This document shows positions 50,632 to 60,240 of a DNA stretch of 64,000 nucleotides, piece by piece. The DNA lies in contig NZ_CP074197.1 in the NCBI RefSeq assembly GCF_023921805.1, forward strand, positions 1,426,001-1,490,000, written 5' to 3'. This stretch comes from Ruminococcus sp. FMBCY1. Lineage in GTDB: Bacteria; Bacillota; Clostridia; Oscillospirales; Acutalibacteraceae. The notes under the pieces are model-generated. The model saw only the letters and a list, made by a program, of their open reading frames with translations, was not told the DNA's origin and did no database searches. The translations under genes were made by a program, and so were the position numbers. Numbering within the stretch: position 1 is the first letter of the stretch; each line of letters begins with the position of its first letter.

Positions 50632-51834
50632 TTACTCGTTAATAGCGATAACTGCACCTGAACCTACTGTTCTACCACCCTCACGGATAGCGAAACGAAG
50701 ACCTACTTCGATAGCGATTGGAGTGATAAGCTCAACATCCATCTCAACGTTATCGCCAGGCATACACATCTCTGTACCCTCTGGGAGTGAGATTGTACCT
50801 GTAACGTCAGTTGTTCTGAAGTAGAACTGTGGACGGTAGTTGTTAAAGAATGGAGTATGACGGCCACCCTCGTCCTTTGTAAGAACGTAAACCTGACCAC
50901 GGAACTTTGTGTGTGGGTGAATTGTACCTGGCTTAGCAAGTACCTGACCTCTCTGGATTTCATTTCTCTGAACACCACGGAGAAGTACACCTACGTTGTC
51001 ACCAGCCTCAGCATAGTCAAGAGTCTTTCTGAACATCTCAAGACCTGTAACAACAACTTTTCTCTTCTCATCTGTAAGACCAACGATCTCAACTTCCTCA
51101 GAAGTTCTGATCTGACCTCTTTCAACTCTACCTGTAGCAACTGTACCACGACCTGTGATTGTGAATACGTCCTCAACAGGCATAAGGAATGGCTGGTCAG
51201 CCTTACGGTCAGGAGTTGGGATAAACTCGTCAACAGCATCCATAAGCTCGTGGATGCAAGCATACTCAGGAGCATTAGGATCCTTAGAATCGCTTGTAAG
51301 TGCGAGGTAAGCTGAACCCTTGATGATTGGTGTTTCATCGCCCGGGAAGCCATACTCGTTGAGGAGGTCACGGATCTCCATCTCTACGAGCTCAAGAAGC
51401 TCAGGATCGTCAACCTGGTCTGTCTTGTTCATGAATACTACGATGTAAGGTACACCTACCTGACGAGAAAGAAGGATGTGCTCTCTTGTCTGTGGCATAG
51501 GACCGTCAGCAGCTGATACAACGAGGATAGCGCCGTCCATCTGAGCAGCACCTGTGATCATGTTCTTTACATAGTCAGCATGGCCTGGGCAGTCAACGTG
51601 TGCATAGTGACGCTTTTCTGTCTCGTACTCAACGTGAGCTGTGTTAATTGTGATACCACGCTCTCTCTCTTCAGGAGCCTTATCGATGTTAGCGTAATCA
51701 ACGAAGTCAGCGTCGCCTTCTAAGTTGAGAACCTTTGTAATTGCAGCTGTAAGTGTTGTTTTACCATGGTCAACGTGGCCGATTGTACCAATGTTTACAT
51801 GGGGTTTATTTCTTTCGAATTTTTCTCTTGCCAT
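50632..51834 (-). CDS. tuf: Elongation factor Tu
   Basis: 400 residues. It delivers aminoacyl-tRNA to the ribosome. GTPase motifs: [10 protein letters not shown], the switch [18 protein letters not shown] (in place of the more common NKCD) and GSAYLAL. Domains 2 and 3 are complete ([38 protein letters not shown]). It is read from its own promoter after fusA. Confidence 0.98.
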   Translation of the reverse strand: MAREKFERNKPHVNIGTIGHVDHGKTTLTAAITKVLNLEGDADFVDYANIDKAPEERERGITINTAHVEYETEKRHYAHVDCPGHADYVKNMITGAAQMDGAILVVSAADGPMPQTREHILLSRQVGVPYIVVFMNKTDQVDDPELLELVEMEIRDLLNEYGFPGDETPIIKGSAYLALTSDSKDPNAPEYACIHELMDAVDEFIPTPDRKADQPFLMPVEDVFTITGRGTVATGRVERGQIRTSEEVEIVGLTDEKRKVVVTGLEMFRKTLDYAEAGDNVGVLLRGVQRNEIQRGQVLAKPGTIHPHTKFRGQVYVLTKDEGGRHTPFFNNYRPQFYFRTTDVTGTISLPEGTEMCMPGDNVEMDVELITPIAIEVGLRFAIREGGRTVGSGAVIAINE

Positions 51835-51864
51835 TGGAAATTTCCTCCTTAAATATGGTAATTC

Positions 51865-51884
51865 ATTGTAATTTACATTACAAT
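51865..51884. promoter_or_regulatory. Palindrome in the tuf 5' UTR
   Basis: ATTGTAAT-TTAC-ATTACAAT, perfect 8-bp arms, between the tuf -10 box and the ribosome site. It could be an operator at the start of transcription or an mRNA stem. Confidence 0.45.
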
Positions 51885-51896
51885 AGATTTAATGCT

Positions 51897-51925
51897 ATTG
51901 TACCAACAAATCAGCAAAAAATCAA
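51897..51925 (-). promoter_or_regulatory. Promoter of tuf
   Basis: TTGATT, 17 bp, TACAAT on the minus strand, beginning just after the fusA terminator stem. Confidence 0.65.
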
Positions 51926-51926
51926 G

Positions 51927-51945
51927 AGGTTTTTATAAAAAACCT
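51927..51945 (-). terminator. Terminator-like stem between fusA and tuf
   Basis: Minus strand AGGTTTTTTAT and AAAAACCT form an AU-rich 8-bp hairpin, followed by CTTGATTTTTT. It is weak and may let part of the transcription run into tuf. Confidence 0.5.
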
Positions 51946-51969
51946 AATATATTCAGCAAAAAGGATTAA

Positions 51970-54069
51970 TTAGTCCTTCTTAGCTCTCTCGCTCATAATC
52001 TTTTCAGCAATGTTCTTCGGAACTTCTGCATAAGTATCAGGCTCCATTACATACTGACCACGGCCCTGTGTCTTAGAACGCATATCAGTAGCATAACCAA
52101 ACATTTCTGAAAGCGGAACATGAGCTGTTACTCTCTGTGCACCGTTCTCTGCTTCCATGCTCTGGATCATACCACGACGAGAGTTAAGGTCGCCGATAAC
52201 ATCACCGAGGTATTCGTCAGGAACGATAACTGTAACCTTCATGATAGGCTCAAGGAGAACAGGGTCAGCTTTTCTCATAGCCTCTTTGAATGCCATAGAA
52301 CCGGCAATCTTAAATGCCATTTCTGATGAGTCAACCTCGTGGTAAGATCCATCATAAAGCTCAACCTTAACGTCAACTACATTGTAACCTGCGAGTACAC
52401 CGCTGAGCATTGCGCCCTGGATACCCTGGTCAACAGCAGGAATATATTCCTTAGGAATAGCACCGCCGACAATGTTATTAACGAACTCGTAACCCTTGTC
52501 CTTGTTAGGGAATACATTAATCTTAACATGACCGTACTGACCCTTACCACCTGACTGACGAGCATACTTCTCATCAACAGAAGCCTCTTTACGGATTGTT
52601 TCTTTGTAAGCAACCTGTGGAGCACCGATATTAGCCTCTACCTTAAACTCACGGAGAAGACGGTCAACGATAATCTCAAGGTGAAGCTCACCCATACCTG
52701 CGATAATTGTCTGACCTGTTTCTTCATCAGTATAGGCACGGAATGTTGGGTCTTCTTCTGCAAGCTTTGCAAGAGCAATACCCATCTTTTCCTGACCGGC
52801 TTTAGTCTTAGGCTCGATAGCTACTCTGATAACAGGCTCCGGGAACTCCATAGACTCAAGAACTACAGGATTCTTTTCGTCGCAGAGTGTGTCACCTGTT
52901 GTTGTATTCTTAAGACCAACAGCAGCAGCAATATCACCTGCATAGCAGCAGTCGATATCTTTTCTGTCGTTAGCGTGCATCTGAAGAATTCTGCCCATAC
53001 GCTCGTTGTTGTCTTTTACAGAGTTGTAAACTGTATCTCCGGCCTTAACAATACCTGAGTAAACTCTGAAGAAGCAGAGCTTACCTACGAATGGGTCAGT
53101 TGCAATCTTAAATGCGAGAGCCGCAAATGGCTCTGTATCAGAAGAATGTCTTTCAACTTCTTCGCCTGTTTCAGGGTTTGTACCCTTGATAGCAGGAACA
53201 TCGGTTGGAGCAGGCATATAATCGATAATAGCGTCAAGGAGCATCTGAACGCCCTTGTTACGGTATGAAGAACCGCAAGTTACAGGAACCATTGTATTGT
53301 CGATTGTAGCTTTTCTGATAACTTTCTTAATTTCATCTATAGAAATTTCCTCGCCGCCGAAGTATTTCTCCATAAGATCCTCGTCAAGCTCAGCAACTGA
53401 CTCGATGAGTTTCTCGTGATACTCATTAGCAAGATCCTGCATGTTCTCAGGAATTTCTTCCTCACTGTAATCTGTACCGTCTTCATTGTGGTAAATCTCG
53501 GCCTTCATAGTAACGAGGTCGATAATACCTGTGAAGTCGCTTTCGGCACCGATTGGGAGCTGAATCGGAACAGCGTTACATTTAAGTCTGTCCTTCATCA
53601 TCTGTACAACATGGTAGAAGTTAGCACCCATGATGTCCATTTTATTTACGTAAACCATTCTTGGTACACCGTAGTTGTCAGCCTGACGCCATACGGTTTC
53701 AGACTGAGGCTCAACGCCGCCCTTAGCACAAAGAACTGTTACAGAACCGTCAAGTACACGGAGTGAACGCTCAACTTCAACGGTGAAGTCAACGTGACCA
53801 GGTGTGTCGATGATGTTGATTCTGTGTTTCTTGTACTGATGCTTGCTACCGAACCAAAATGCTGTTGTTGCAGCAGAAGTGATTGTGATACCACGTTCTT
53901 TCTCCTGAACCATCCAGTCCATAGTTGAAGCACCATCGTGTGTTTCGCCGATTTTATGGTTTACGCCAGTGTAATACAGGATACGCTCTGTTGTTGTAGT
54001 TTTACCGGCATCGATGTGAGCCATGATACCGATGTTTCTTGTCTGTTCAAGTGAAACCTGTCTTGGCAT
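51970..54069 (-). CDS. fusA: Elongation factor G
   Basis: 699 residues; drives translocation and, with RRF, ribosome recycling. GTPase motifs: [36 protein letters not shown]. The domain IV loop is [25 protein letters not shown]. It is 36 nt after rpsG in the str operon. No sign of fusidic-acid type changes could be judged by eye. Confidence 0.98.
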   Translation of the reverse strand: MPRQVSLEQTRNIGIMAHIDAGKTTTTERILYYTGVNHKIGETHDGASTMDWMVQEKERGITITSAATTAFWFGSKHQYKKHRINIIDTPGHVDFTVEVERSLRVLDGSVTVLCAKGGVEPQSETVWRQADNYGVPRMVYVNKMDIMGANFYHVVQMMKDRLKCNAVPIQLPIGAESDFTGIIDLVTMKAEIYHNEDGTDYSEEEIPENMQDLANEYHEKLIESVAELDEDLMEKYFGGEEISIDEIKKVIRKATIDNTMVPVTCGSSYRNKGVQMLLDAIIDYMPAPTDVPAIKGTNPETGEEVERHSSDTEPFAALAFKIATDPFVGKLCFFRVYSGIVKAGDTVYNSVKDNNERMGRILQMHANDRKDIDCCYAGDIAAAVGLKNTTTGDTLCDEKNPVVLESMEFPEPVIRVAIEPKTKAGQEKMGIALAKLAEEDPTFRAYTDEETGQTIIAGMGELHLEIIVDRLLREFKVEANIGAPQVAYKETIRKEASVDEKYARQSGGKGQYGHVKINVFPNKDKGYEFVNNIVGGAIPKEYIPAVDQGIQGAMLSGVLAGYNVVDVKVELYDGSYHEVDSSEMAFKIAGSMAFKEAMRKADPVLLEPIMKVTVIVPDEYLGDVIGDLNSRRGMIQSMEAENGAQRVTAHVPLSEMFGYATDMRSKTQGRGQYVMEPDTYAEVPKNIAEKIMSERAKKD

Positions 54070-54105
54070 AAAATCCTCCTCTAAAAATTACTCCGGTAAT
54101 AAAAA

Positions 54106-54702
<597 letters not shown>

Positions 54703-54726
54703 TTAAGCCGAAGTTATGTCAATTCC

Positions 54727-55146
54727 TTATTTACCTGCCTTTGGACGCTTTGCGCCATACTTAGAACGGGACTGCATTCTTCCTGCAACGCCCTGTGCGT
54801 CGAGTGTACCACGAACAATGTGATAACGAACACCAGGCAAGTCCTTAACACGGCCACCACGAATAAGAACAACGCTGTGCTCCTGAAGGTTGTGACCAAC
54901 ACCTGGGATGTAAGAACTAACTTCGATACCGTTAGAAAGTCTTACTCTGGCAATCTTTCTGAGAGCTGAGTTAGGCTTTTTAGGTGTAGCAGTCTTTACG
55001 GCTGTGCACACACCTCTCTTCTGTGGTGAGCTCTGGTTGATAGCAACACGCTTCTTAGAGTTCCAACCCTTTAAGAGTGCAGGAGCCTTAGCTTTCTTTT
55101 CGGAAACCTCTCTGCCCTTTCTTACCAACTGGTTAAATGTAGGCAT
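54727..55146 (-). CDS. rpsL: 30S ribosomal protein S12 (uS12)
   Basis: 139 residues from ATG at 55146 with AAAGGAGG upstream. [43 protein letters not shown] and the [10 protein letters not shown] region are canonical; the Lys in TPKKPNS is the streptomycin-sensitive type. The insertion [12 protein letters not shown], typical of Clostridia/Bacilli, is present. First gene of rpsL-rpsG-fusA; rpoBC and the L7Ae-like gene that often precede it are not adjacent. Confidence 0.97.
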   Translation of the reverse strand: MPTFNQLVRKGREVSEKKAKAPALLKGWNSKKRVAINQSSPQKRGVCTAVKTATPKKPNSALRKIARVRLSNGIEVSSYIPGVGHNLQEHSVVLIRGGRVKDLPGVRYHIVRGTLDAQGVAGRMQSRSKYGAKRPKAGK

Positions 55147-55248
55147 ATTTTTCCTCCTTTCCAAAATATTAAGAAATTGATTAACCGCTCTGACAAGCAG
55201 AGCCGATTGGCGAGCAAGGTGCAATTACACATTGCTCTGCAATTTAGT

Positions 55249-55278
55249 ATTATAACCCAACAAATATCATTTTGTCAA
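55249..55278 (-). promoter_or_regulatory. Promoter of the str operon
   Basis: TTGACA and TATAAT on the minus strand with 18 bp between. A leader of about 95 nt follows, in which GCAGAGC and GCTCTGC can pair. The rest of 55279-55380 is AT-rich with nothing recognised. Confidence 0.8.
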
Positions 55279-55380
55279 GCATTTTTATCCCGATTTTACG
55301 GCATTTTTACTTGAGTTTTTTTAATTTGTGCCGCAGCAGATACTATTTTACCCCAAATTTTTCTTTATATACCGAAAAAG

Positions 55381-55406
55381 CCGCCCTCCGTAAAAGCAGA
55401 GAGCGG
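55381..55406 (-). terminator. Intrinsic terminator of the zinc-ribbon protein gene at 55451
   Basis: Minus strand CCGCTCTCTG and GGAGGGCGG pair over 9 bp with G-T pairs, followed by CTTTTTC. Confidence 0.7.
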
Positions 55407-55450
55407 TTTTTGTTAAAATTTTAGTTTGTTAATAAGCAAAAATGTTAAAA

Positions 55451-56641
55451 TCAGTTGTTTTCGACTTTGAAATTGTTTTCCTTTGCAAACTGTTCCGCAA
55501 CTGAATTTTTCTTTGCAACTACTACGAGATCTTTTGCAGGAGTGTAGTCAGAGCTCATACCGTCAGAGCTTAAGAAACCGAATGCATATTCGCCGAGAAT
55601 TGTTGTGGATTCAGGAACTGTAATTTTCTTTAAGTTCTCACATTCTACAATAGCCTCGTTCTCAAGTTCTGTTACACCGTCTTCAAGAACGAGCTCTGTA
55701 AGGCTTTCGCAATTGAGGAAAGCATATGCCTGAATAGTTTTTACACTGCCCGGAACGGTAACCTTGATTTCAACATCTTTGTCATCGTTGTTTGTAGGAT
55801 TGTAGATATAAGCGTTGTAAATATCTGTTACCTTTTTGCCTTCAATTTCACTCGGAAGTGTAAATTCAATGTGCTTTGTTGTGTAATCTCCGTCAACGAC
55901 ATCATACATATTTACACCTGTGACAGAAACTTCGTTGCCGTTAAATACCTTGTAAAAGCAACAGGTGCTTTCATCATAAATTTCACCGTCATTGTCTGTA
56001 ACTTTTGACACATCGGAATCTCCGTCTGATGTTTCCCAATTATAATATGAACTTTCGTTGTTATAATTGCTTACAAATGTACTGATATTATCTTTTAATC
56101 CGCTTTCAAGAGACTTATATGCATGGCAAGCAACAGCACTGATAATGATGCCAAGAATGAGAATGATACCGAGAATAACGCTGATTACAATAGCTGCAAT
56201 CTTACCGCCGCTCATACCTTTTTTAGGCTGATTAGGCATATTGTTGTTAGGAACATTTGTAAACTGCTGACCTGTGTAACCGTTATTTACAGGCATACCG
56301 TTTGGCTGATTAGCAGATGAATTATACTGATACGGCTGTGGTGCAGGCTGTGCATTGTTTGCGTCGGCACCAAAACCCGAAGGTGAATTATATGCGTCCG
56401 GACCGAAATTGTTTGGCTGTGTGTTGTAATTATCCGCACCGAAGCTGTTTGGCTGTGAATTGTTGTCAGCAACATTCTGCTGTGCAGGTTCGGAATTATA
56501 ATTGTTTGCCGCAAAATTATCCGACTGTGCAGGCTGTGTTTGAGTTTCCTGCTCTTTTACAGGCTCTTCGACAGGAGCGGGTGTGCCGCAGCTTGTGCAA
56601 AACTTACCTGTGATTTCATTTCCGCAATTAGGACATTTCAT
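55451..56641 (-). CDS. Zinc-ribbon, single-TM protein with extracellular leucine-rich-repeat-like domain (paralogue 1)
   Basis: 396 residues. A zinc ribbon starts at residue 3 (CPNCGNEITGKFCTSCG; Cys3, 6, 16, 19). A low-complexity stretch rich in Asn, Gln and Pro follows (repeated PNSFGADNYNTQPN), then one membrane segment (about 147-171). The outer part ends in a BspA-like repeat (FTLPSEIEGKKVTDIYN, VPGSVKTIQAYAFLNCESL, VPESTTILGEYAFG). Same layout as the next gene. Function unknown; the LRR part resembles the dockerin protein at 7106. Confidence 0.82.
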   Translation of the reverse strand: MKCPNCGNEITGKFCTSCGTPAPVEEPVKEQETQTQPAQSDNFAANNYNSEPAQQNVADNNSQPNSFGADNYNTQPNNFGPDAYNSPSGFGADANNAQPAPQPYQYNSSANQPNGMPVNNGYTGQQFTNVPNNNMPNQPKKGMSGGKIAAIVISVILGIILILGIIISAVACHAYKSLESGLKDNISTFVSNYNNESSYYNWETSDGDSDVSKVTDNDGEIYDESTCCFYKVFNGNEVSVTGVNMYDVVDGDYTTKHIEFTLPSEIEGKKVTDIYNAYIYNPTNNDDKDVEIKVTVPGSVKTIQAYAFLNCESLTELVLEDGVTELENEAIVECENLKKITVPESTTILGEYAFGFLSSDGMSSDYTPAKDLVVVAKKNSVAEQFAKENNFKVENN

Positions 56642-56782
56642 TTACTATACCTCTCCTTAAATAAGCAAAATATATTTGCCATACTATTGCATAATTATAC
56701 CATTTTGTTTATGCAAAAATCAATTGCTTTTATTTACATATAAAAAGCAATATATTGTATATTTTTATAATTTCATAACAAA

Positions 56783-56807
56783 AAGGTTCTCCGCAGCAGA
56801 GAACCTT
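56783..56807 (-). terminator. Intrinsic terminator of the zinc-ribbon protein gene at 56900
   Basis: Minus strand AAGGTTCTC-TGCTGCG-GAGAACCTT followed by TTTGTTATG; perfect 9-bp stem. It implies the two paralogues are transcribed separately. Confidence 0.85.
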
Positions 56808-56899
56808 AAGTTTATTATTTTACATAATTTCATCTAAGCAATTATCTCAGCCTTCAATAAAAGCCTTTAGAATTTATGCGCTCACGATTAATCAAAGCA

Positions 56900-58009
56900 T
56901 CAGTTGTATTTAATGTACAAATCGTTATCCTTAGCGTATCTGTCGGCAGCCGAGCCTTCTTTAGTGTATATGTAAGTAAGCGGAGAACGGGTATATTCTC
57001 TTTTGCCGACAGGCTCTGAAAATGTATCTCCCGCAATATAAAAGCCTACCGCATGCTCGCCTATAACAGTCACCGATTCCGGAATATTAACCCTATCAAA
57101 CGAATAGCAATCCACAATAGCGTCAGGCTCAAGAGTTTCAACACCGTCTTCAAGGGTAATTTCACGCACATATTCCGACAGGTTAAAAGTATCGCTCTGT
57201 ATTGTCTTTACTGTACCCGGTATTGTAATATGAATATGGAGAATACCCGAGGAAAGAGGATTGGACGGATTGATTTTTTCGACAGCAGTTACGGTTTTGC
57301 CGTTAATTTCACTCGGAATATTAAAATAAAAATTGTAAGTATCATCTACAACTTCATCCGTAAAATTATGGTAGTAATCCCAGGTGTCAATGCCTGTGAC
57401 TGTAACAGTTCCGTCATCGTTTTCAGTGTAAAAGCAATACGAGTTTTCGTCAAAATCAATACTCACGGACGAAACGGCAGCAGAGTCATCCGCACCCGTA
57501 AGCTCACCTGTTCCCATATTAAATTTATTGTTTTTGATTACATTCGTTATGACGGTATATCCGATAACACAAAGGCTGATAATCAATACACTTGCAATAA
57601 CAAGAACAACTATGAGAGTTGTTTTTGATTTTTTCTTTTCACGGGCATTTACAACATCTGAAAACGGCTGATTTTGATTAGTATAACCGCTCGGCATTGC
57701 GCTGTTACTGTAATTAGGGTTTCCGTAACTATGCTGTGAATTGTAATTTTTTTGAGCATAGTTGTTTACAGGCTGTGTGTTGTAACCGTTTTGTGCGTAT
57801 TCGTTTACAGGCTGAACACCGGCACTGTTTAAAGCAGTATTTTCAACTGCAGATTTCGACATTTCTTCAGAATTATTTATATTTGCCTGTTCGTCGGATT
57901 TTTCCTGAACGGCTTTTTCCTGTTCTAATTCTTCTTGCGGTACGGATCTGCCGCAAAAGGTACATATATTACCCTCAAATCTTTCTCCGCAATCCGGACA
58001 TCTGTGCAT
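56900..58009 (-). CDS. Zinc-ribbon, single-TM protein with extracellular repeat domain (paralogue 2)
   Basis: 369 residues. Zinc ribbon CPDCGERFEGNICTFCG (Cys4, 7, 16, 19), a Gln/Asn-rich middle with YAQNGYNTQPVNNYAQ repeats, a basic patch REKKKSK and a membrane segment (about 130-153), then an outer domain with the same markers as paralogue 1: FNIPSEINGKTVTAVEK, IPGTVKTIQSDTF, IPESVTVIGEHAVG. The two genes look like an old duplication, with linkers much more diverged than the ends. Confidence 0.82.
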   Translation of the reverse strand: MHRCPDCGERFEGNICTFCGRSVPQEELEQEKAVQEKSDEQANINNSEEMSKSAVENTALNSAGVQPVNEYAQNGYNTQPVNNYAQKNYNSQHSYGNPNYSNSAMPSGYTNQNQPFSDVVNAREKKKSKTTLIVVLVIASVLIISLCVIGYTVITNVIKNNKFNMGTGELTGADDSAAVSSVSIDFDENSYCFYTENDDGTVTVTGIDTWDYYHNFTDEVVDDTYNFYFNIPSEINGKTVTAVEKINPSNPLSSGILHIHITIPGTVKTIQSDTFNLSEYVREITLEDGVETLEPDAIVDCYSFDRVNIPESVTVIGEHAVGFYIAGDTFSEPVGKREYTRSPLTYIYTKEGSAADRYAKDNDLYIKYN

Positions 58010-58152
58010 TTTTCTGTTCCTCCAAATTTATATCAATTACATTCCATAGAACAGCATAATTATACCATTTTAACGCATATAAATGCAAGCATATTTTTGG
58101 ATATTATAATAAAGCATAAAATTACAATTTATTTAACTAAAGTGCATAACAA

Positions 58153-58177
58153 AAGGCTCTCCGTTCAGAAGAGCCTT
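58153..58177 (-). terminator. Intrinsic terminator of the Mrp gene
   Basis: Minus strand AAGGCTCT-TCTGAACGG-AGAGCCTT followed by TTGTTATGC; 8-bp stem, 86 nt past the stop. Confidence 0.7.
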
Positions 58178-58263
58178 AGCTTTAAAATTATGTTTCAGAA
58201 AAACATTTCGTAAAACGATTATAAGATTTTATCTTAAATTTGCGCAAAGTCATAACTTATTAT

Positions 58264-59088
58264 TCACGCAAGTGCTTTTTCGATTTCCTGTGCGGCATCA
58301 TCAAGGTAGTTGCCCTCAAAGAGTTCTACTCTGCCCTCGTCAACACACTTGGCAAGGTCGCTGTCAATAGGAAGCTTTGCAAGTACCTTTGTATTGTAAC
58401 GCTCGGCAATTTCATCAATATGGCTTTCACCGAAAATATTATGCTTTTTGCCGCAATCGGGACATACAAAATAACTCATATTCTCAACAAGACCGAGAAT
58501 CGGCACATTCATCATATTTGCCATTTTTACCGCCTTTTCAACAATCATGGAAACAAGCTCCTGCGGAGATGCAACTACAATGATTCCGTCAATCGGCAAA
58601 CTCTGGAATACGGTAAGCGGAACATCTCCTGTTCCCGGAGGCATATCAACAAACATATAGTCCTCGTTTTCCCAGATAACATCTTTCCAAAACTGCTTTA
58701 CCGTGCCTGTAATGACAGGCGAACGCCATACAACAGGGTCGGTCGGATTTTCAAGCAAAAGGTTTACTGACATAATATCAATTCCCGTTTCGGTTGTAAC
58801 AGGAATAATTCCGTATTCATTGCCCTTTGCTCTTTCGTTAATGCCAAAAGCCTTTGGAATTGACGGGCCTGTAATATCTGCGTCAAGAATAGCCGTTTTT
58901 TTACCAAGACGATTGAAAGTTACCGCAAGAGTTGAAGTAACAAGGCTTTTGCCTACTCCGCCCTTGCCCGATACTACGGCAATTACTTTCTTTACACTGC
59001 TGTATTGATTAAGGCTTTCACGCAAACTTTCCGAATTTTTTGACTTGCAGTCAGAGCTGCAAGATGAACAATCATGACTACATCCCAT
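58264..59088 (-). CDS. mrp: Mrp/NBP35-family P-loop ATPase (iron-sulfur carrier)
   Basis: 274 residues. The deviant Walker A SGKGGVGKS is at about residue 40; DADITGPSIPKAFG, DMPPGTGDVPLTV and a CPDCGKK pair near 205 are the ApbC/Mrp signatures. These ATPases carry [4Fe-4S] clusters to target proteins. It has an extra N-terminal Cys cluster (CSHDCSSCSSDC, residues 3-14), as in archaeal and clostridial NBP35-like forms, while the N-terminal DUF59 domain of many Mrp proteins is absent. Confidence 0.92.
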   Translation of the reverse strand: MGCSHDCSSCSSDCKSKNSESLRESLNQYSSVKKVIAVVSGKGGVGKSLVTSTLAVTFNRLGKKTAILDADITGPSIPKAFGINERAKGNEYGIIPVTTETGIDIMSVNLLLENPTDPVVWRSPVITGTVKQFWKDVIWENEDYMFVDMPPGTGDVPLTVFQSLPIDGIIVVASPQELVSMIVEKAVKMANMMNVPILGLVENMSYFVCPDCGKKHNIFGESHIDEIAERYNTKVLAKLPIDSDLAKCVDEGRVELFEGNYLDDAAQEIEKALA

Positions 59089-59106
59089 ATTTTTTACATC
59101 TCCATT

Positions 59107-59958
59107 TTATACAATTTGTGTTGTTTCGTCGGGAACATACTCCGTTACAGGTTCTGTATCCGGGGCAGATTCGTAAGTTTCGGGTTCGGTATATTCTTCT
59201 GTGTAAGGCTCTGTTTCCGGCTCGGTGTACTCCTCTGTGTAAGACTGTTCTGTGGTTTCCTCCACATTCTCCGTGTAATCGGGAACATACTCCGTTTCGG
59301 TTTCAGGCTCGTAATGCTCGGTTGTCGGCTCTTGAGTTGTGGCAACAGTCGCTTTCGTGGTAGGTGCATTTGTCACCGTCGGTTTTTTATTGCCAAACGA
59401 ACATTTTGAAAGCACAAAAGCAAGCACACATACTACTATAACCGCAACGGCTACCACTACGCATACCATAGCCGCCTTACTGTTTTTCTGCTTTTGTTTT
59501 TTCGCTTTTTTCTGCTTTTTCGGCTTTCCCGAATAATCGTCCGTATCTGCATTATTCTCATAATAGTCGTCATTATTCGGTTGTCTGCGCTTAAATTCGT
59601 GTCTGTCCTCACCCGTTTGAGCGTCAAAACCGTCACCGTAATCTCTGTTGCTTTTTTTCGGATTATCCGACGGTATATGATTTTTGCTTGCTATCGATTG
59701 ACAGTCAAAATCATCGCCGTAATTATCGCTGTGAACATCAAAATTCTCTGCGCTGTCTATGGCAGGCTCATTATTCGGTACATCGTTTGAATTTTTTTCA
59801 ACTTCTTTATTTTCAACAGTTTCGGTATTATCAACATCAAAATTTTCAATATCCGCAAATCTGTCCTCTTCATCTTTTTTTGCGTGACGGGCAATATATA
59901 CTTTTTCTTCTTCCTCTTCAATTTTTTCTGTTCCGTCAAACTTATCCTTTTCGTCCAT
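59107..59958 (-). CDS. Hypothetical single-TM protein with Thr/Glu/Tyr/Pro-rich outer tail
   Basis: 283 residues, not recognised. Residues 1-160 are acidic then Lys-rich and cytoplasmic (KKQKKAKKQKQK just before the membrane). One membrane segment covers about 162-184 (MVCVVVAVAVIVVCVLAFVL). The outer 95 residues are low complexity, with repeats of EYTEPETEPYTEEYTEPET type, no Cys, and many Thr that could be glycosylated. GAGGGTGA precedes ATG. It ends 18 nt before mrp and probably shares its mRNA. Possibly a cell-wall spanning stalk. Confidence 0.65.
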   Translation of the reverse strand: MDEKDKFDGTEKIEEEEEKVYIARHAKKDEEDRFADIENFDVDNTETVENKEVEKNSNDVPNNEPAIDSAENFDVHSDNYGDDFDCQSIASKNHIPSDNPKKSNRDYGDGFDAQTGEDRHEFKRRQPNNDDYYENNADTDDYSGKPKKQKKAKKQKQKNSKAAMVCVVVAVAVIVVCVLAFVLSKCSFGNKKPTVTNAPTTKATVATTQEPTTEHYEPETETEYVPDYTENVEETTEQSYTEEYTEPETEPYTEEYTEPETYESAPDTEPVTEYVPDETTQIV

Positions 59959-59978
59959 AAATTCACCCTCTTTAATTC

Positions 59979-60146
59979 GGTTCTAAATGTTGGGGTAACA
60001 ATAATAAATTATTGTTTGGCTCACGGTTTAGTGTAATAATTTAAAAATTTAGGTCAAGCCTTTTCAAAGGTTGACCAAACTTTTATAATTACTTGGCTGA
60101 AGTATTACGCTAAACTATAAATTACCCAAACTTATGATAAAAAGCC
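59979..60146 (+). mobile_element. Interspersed repeat, copy G: complete MITE-like element with 8-bp flanking repeats
   Basis: 168 bp from GGTTCTAAATGTTGGGG to CTTATGATAAAAAGCC. The ends are imperfect inverted repeats. TTTAATTC flanks it on both sides (59971-59978 and 60147-60154), as expected for an 8-bp target duplication. Internal blocks match copy F: GCTCACGGTTTAGTGTAAT, AAATTTAGGTCAAG, CCTTTTCAAAGG and ACCAAACTTTTATAATT. No ORF inside, so it is non-autonomous. Confidence 0.75.
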
Positions 60147-60190
60147 TTTAATTCTTAAATAACCGTATAAGGCACCGCTTAAATAATAAA

Positions 60191-60219
60191 ACAGCGGCTC
60201 GATTTTGTCAAGTCGCTGT
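60191..60219 (-). terminator. Terminator after the 60241 membrane-protein gene
   Basis: Minus strand ACAGCGACTTGA and TCGAGCCGCTGT form an 11-of-12 paired stem, followed by TTTATTATTT. Confidence 0.7.
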
Positions 60220-60240
60220 CAAATTAATAAGTAAAACAAA

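Noticed and set aside
57053..57628. Plus-strand 191-codon open frame
   Set aside because: Antisense to the zinc-ribbon paralogue 2, which has clear domains, a start and a terminator; the antisense product has no recognisable features.
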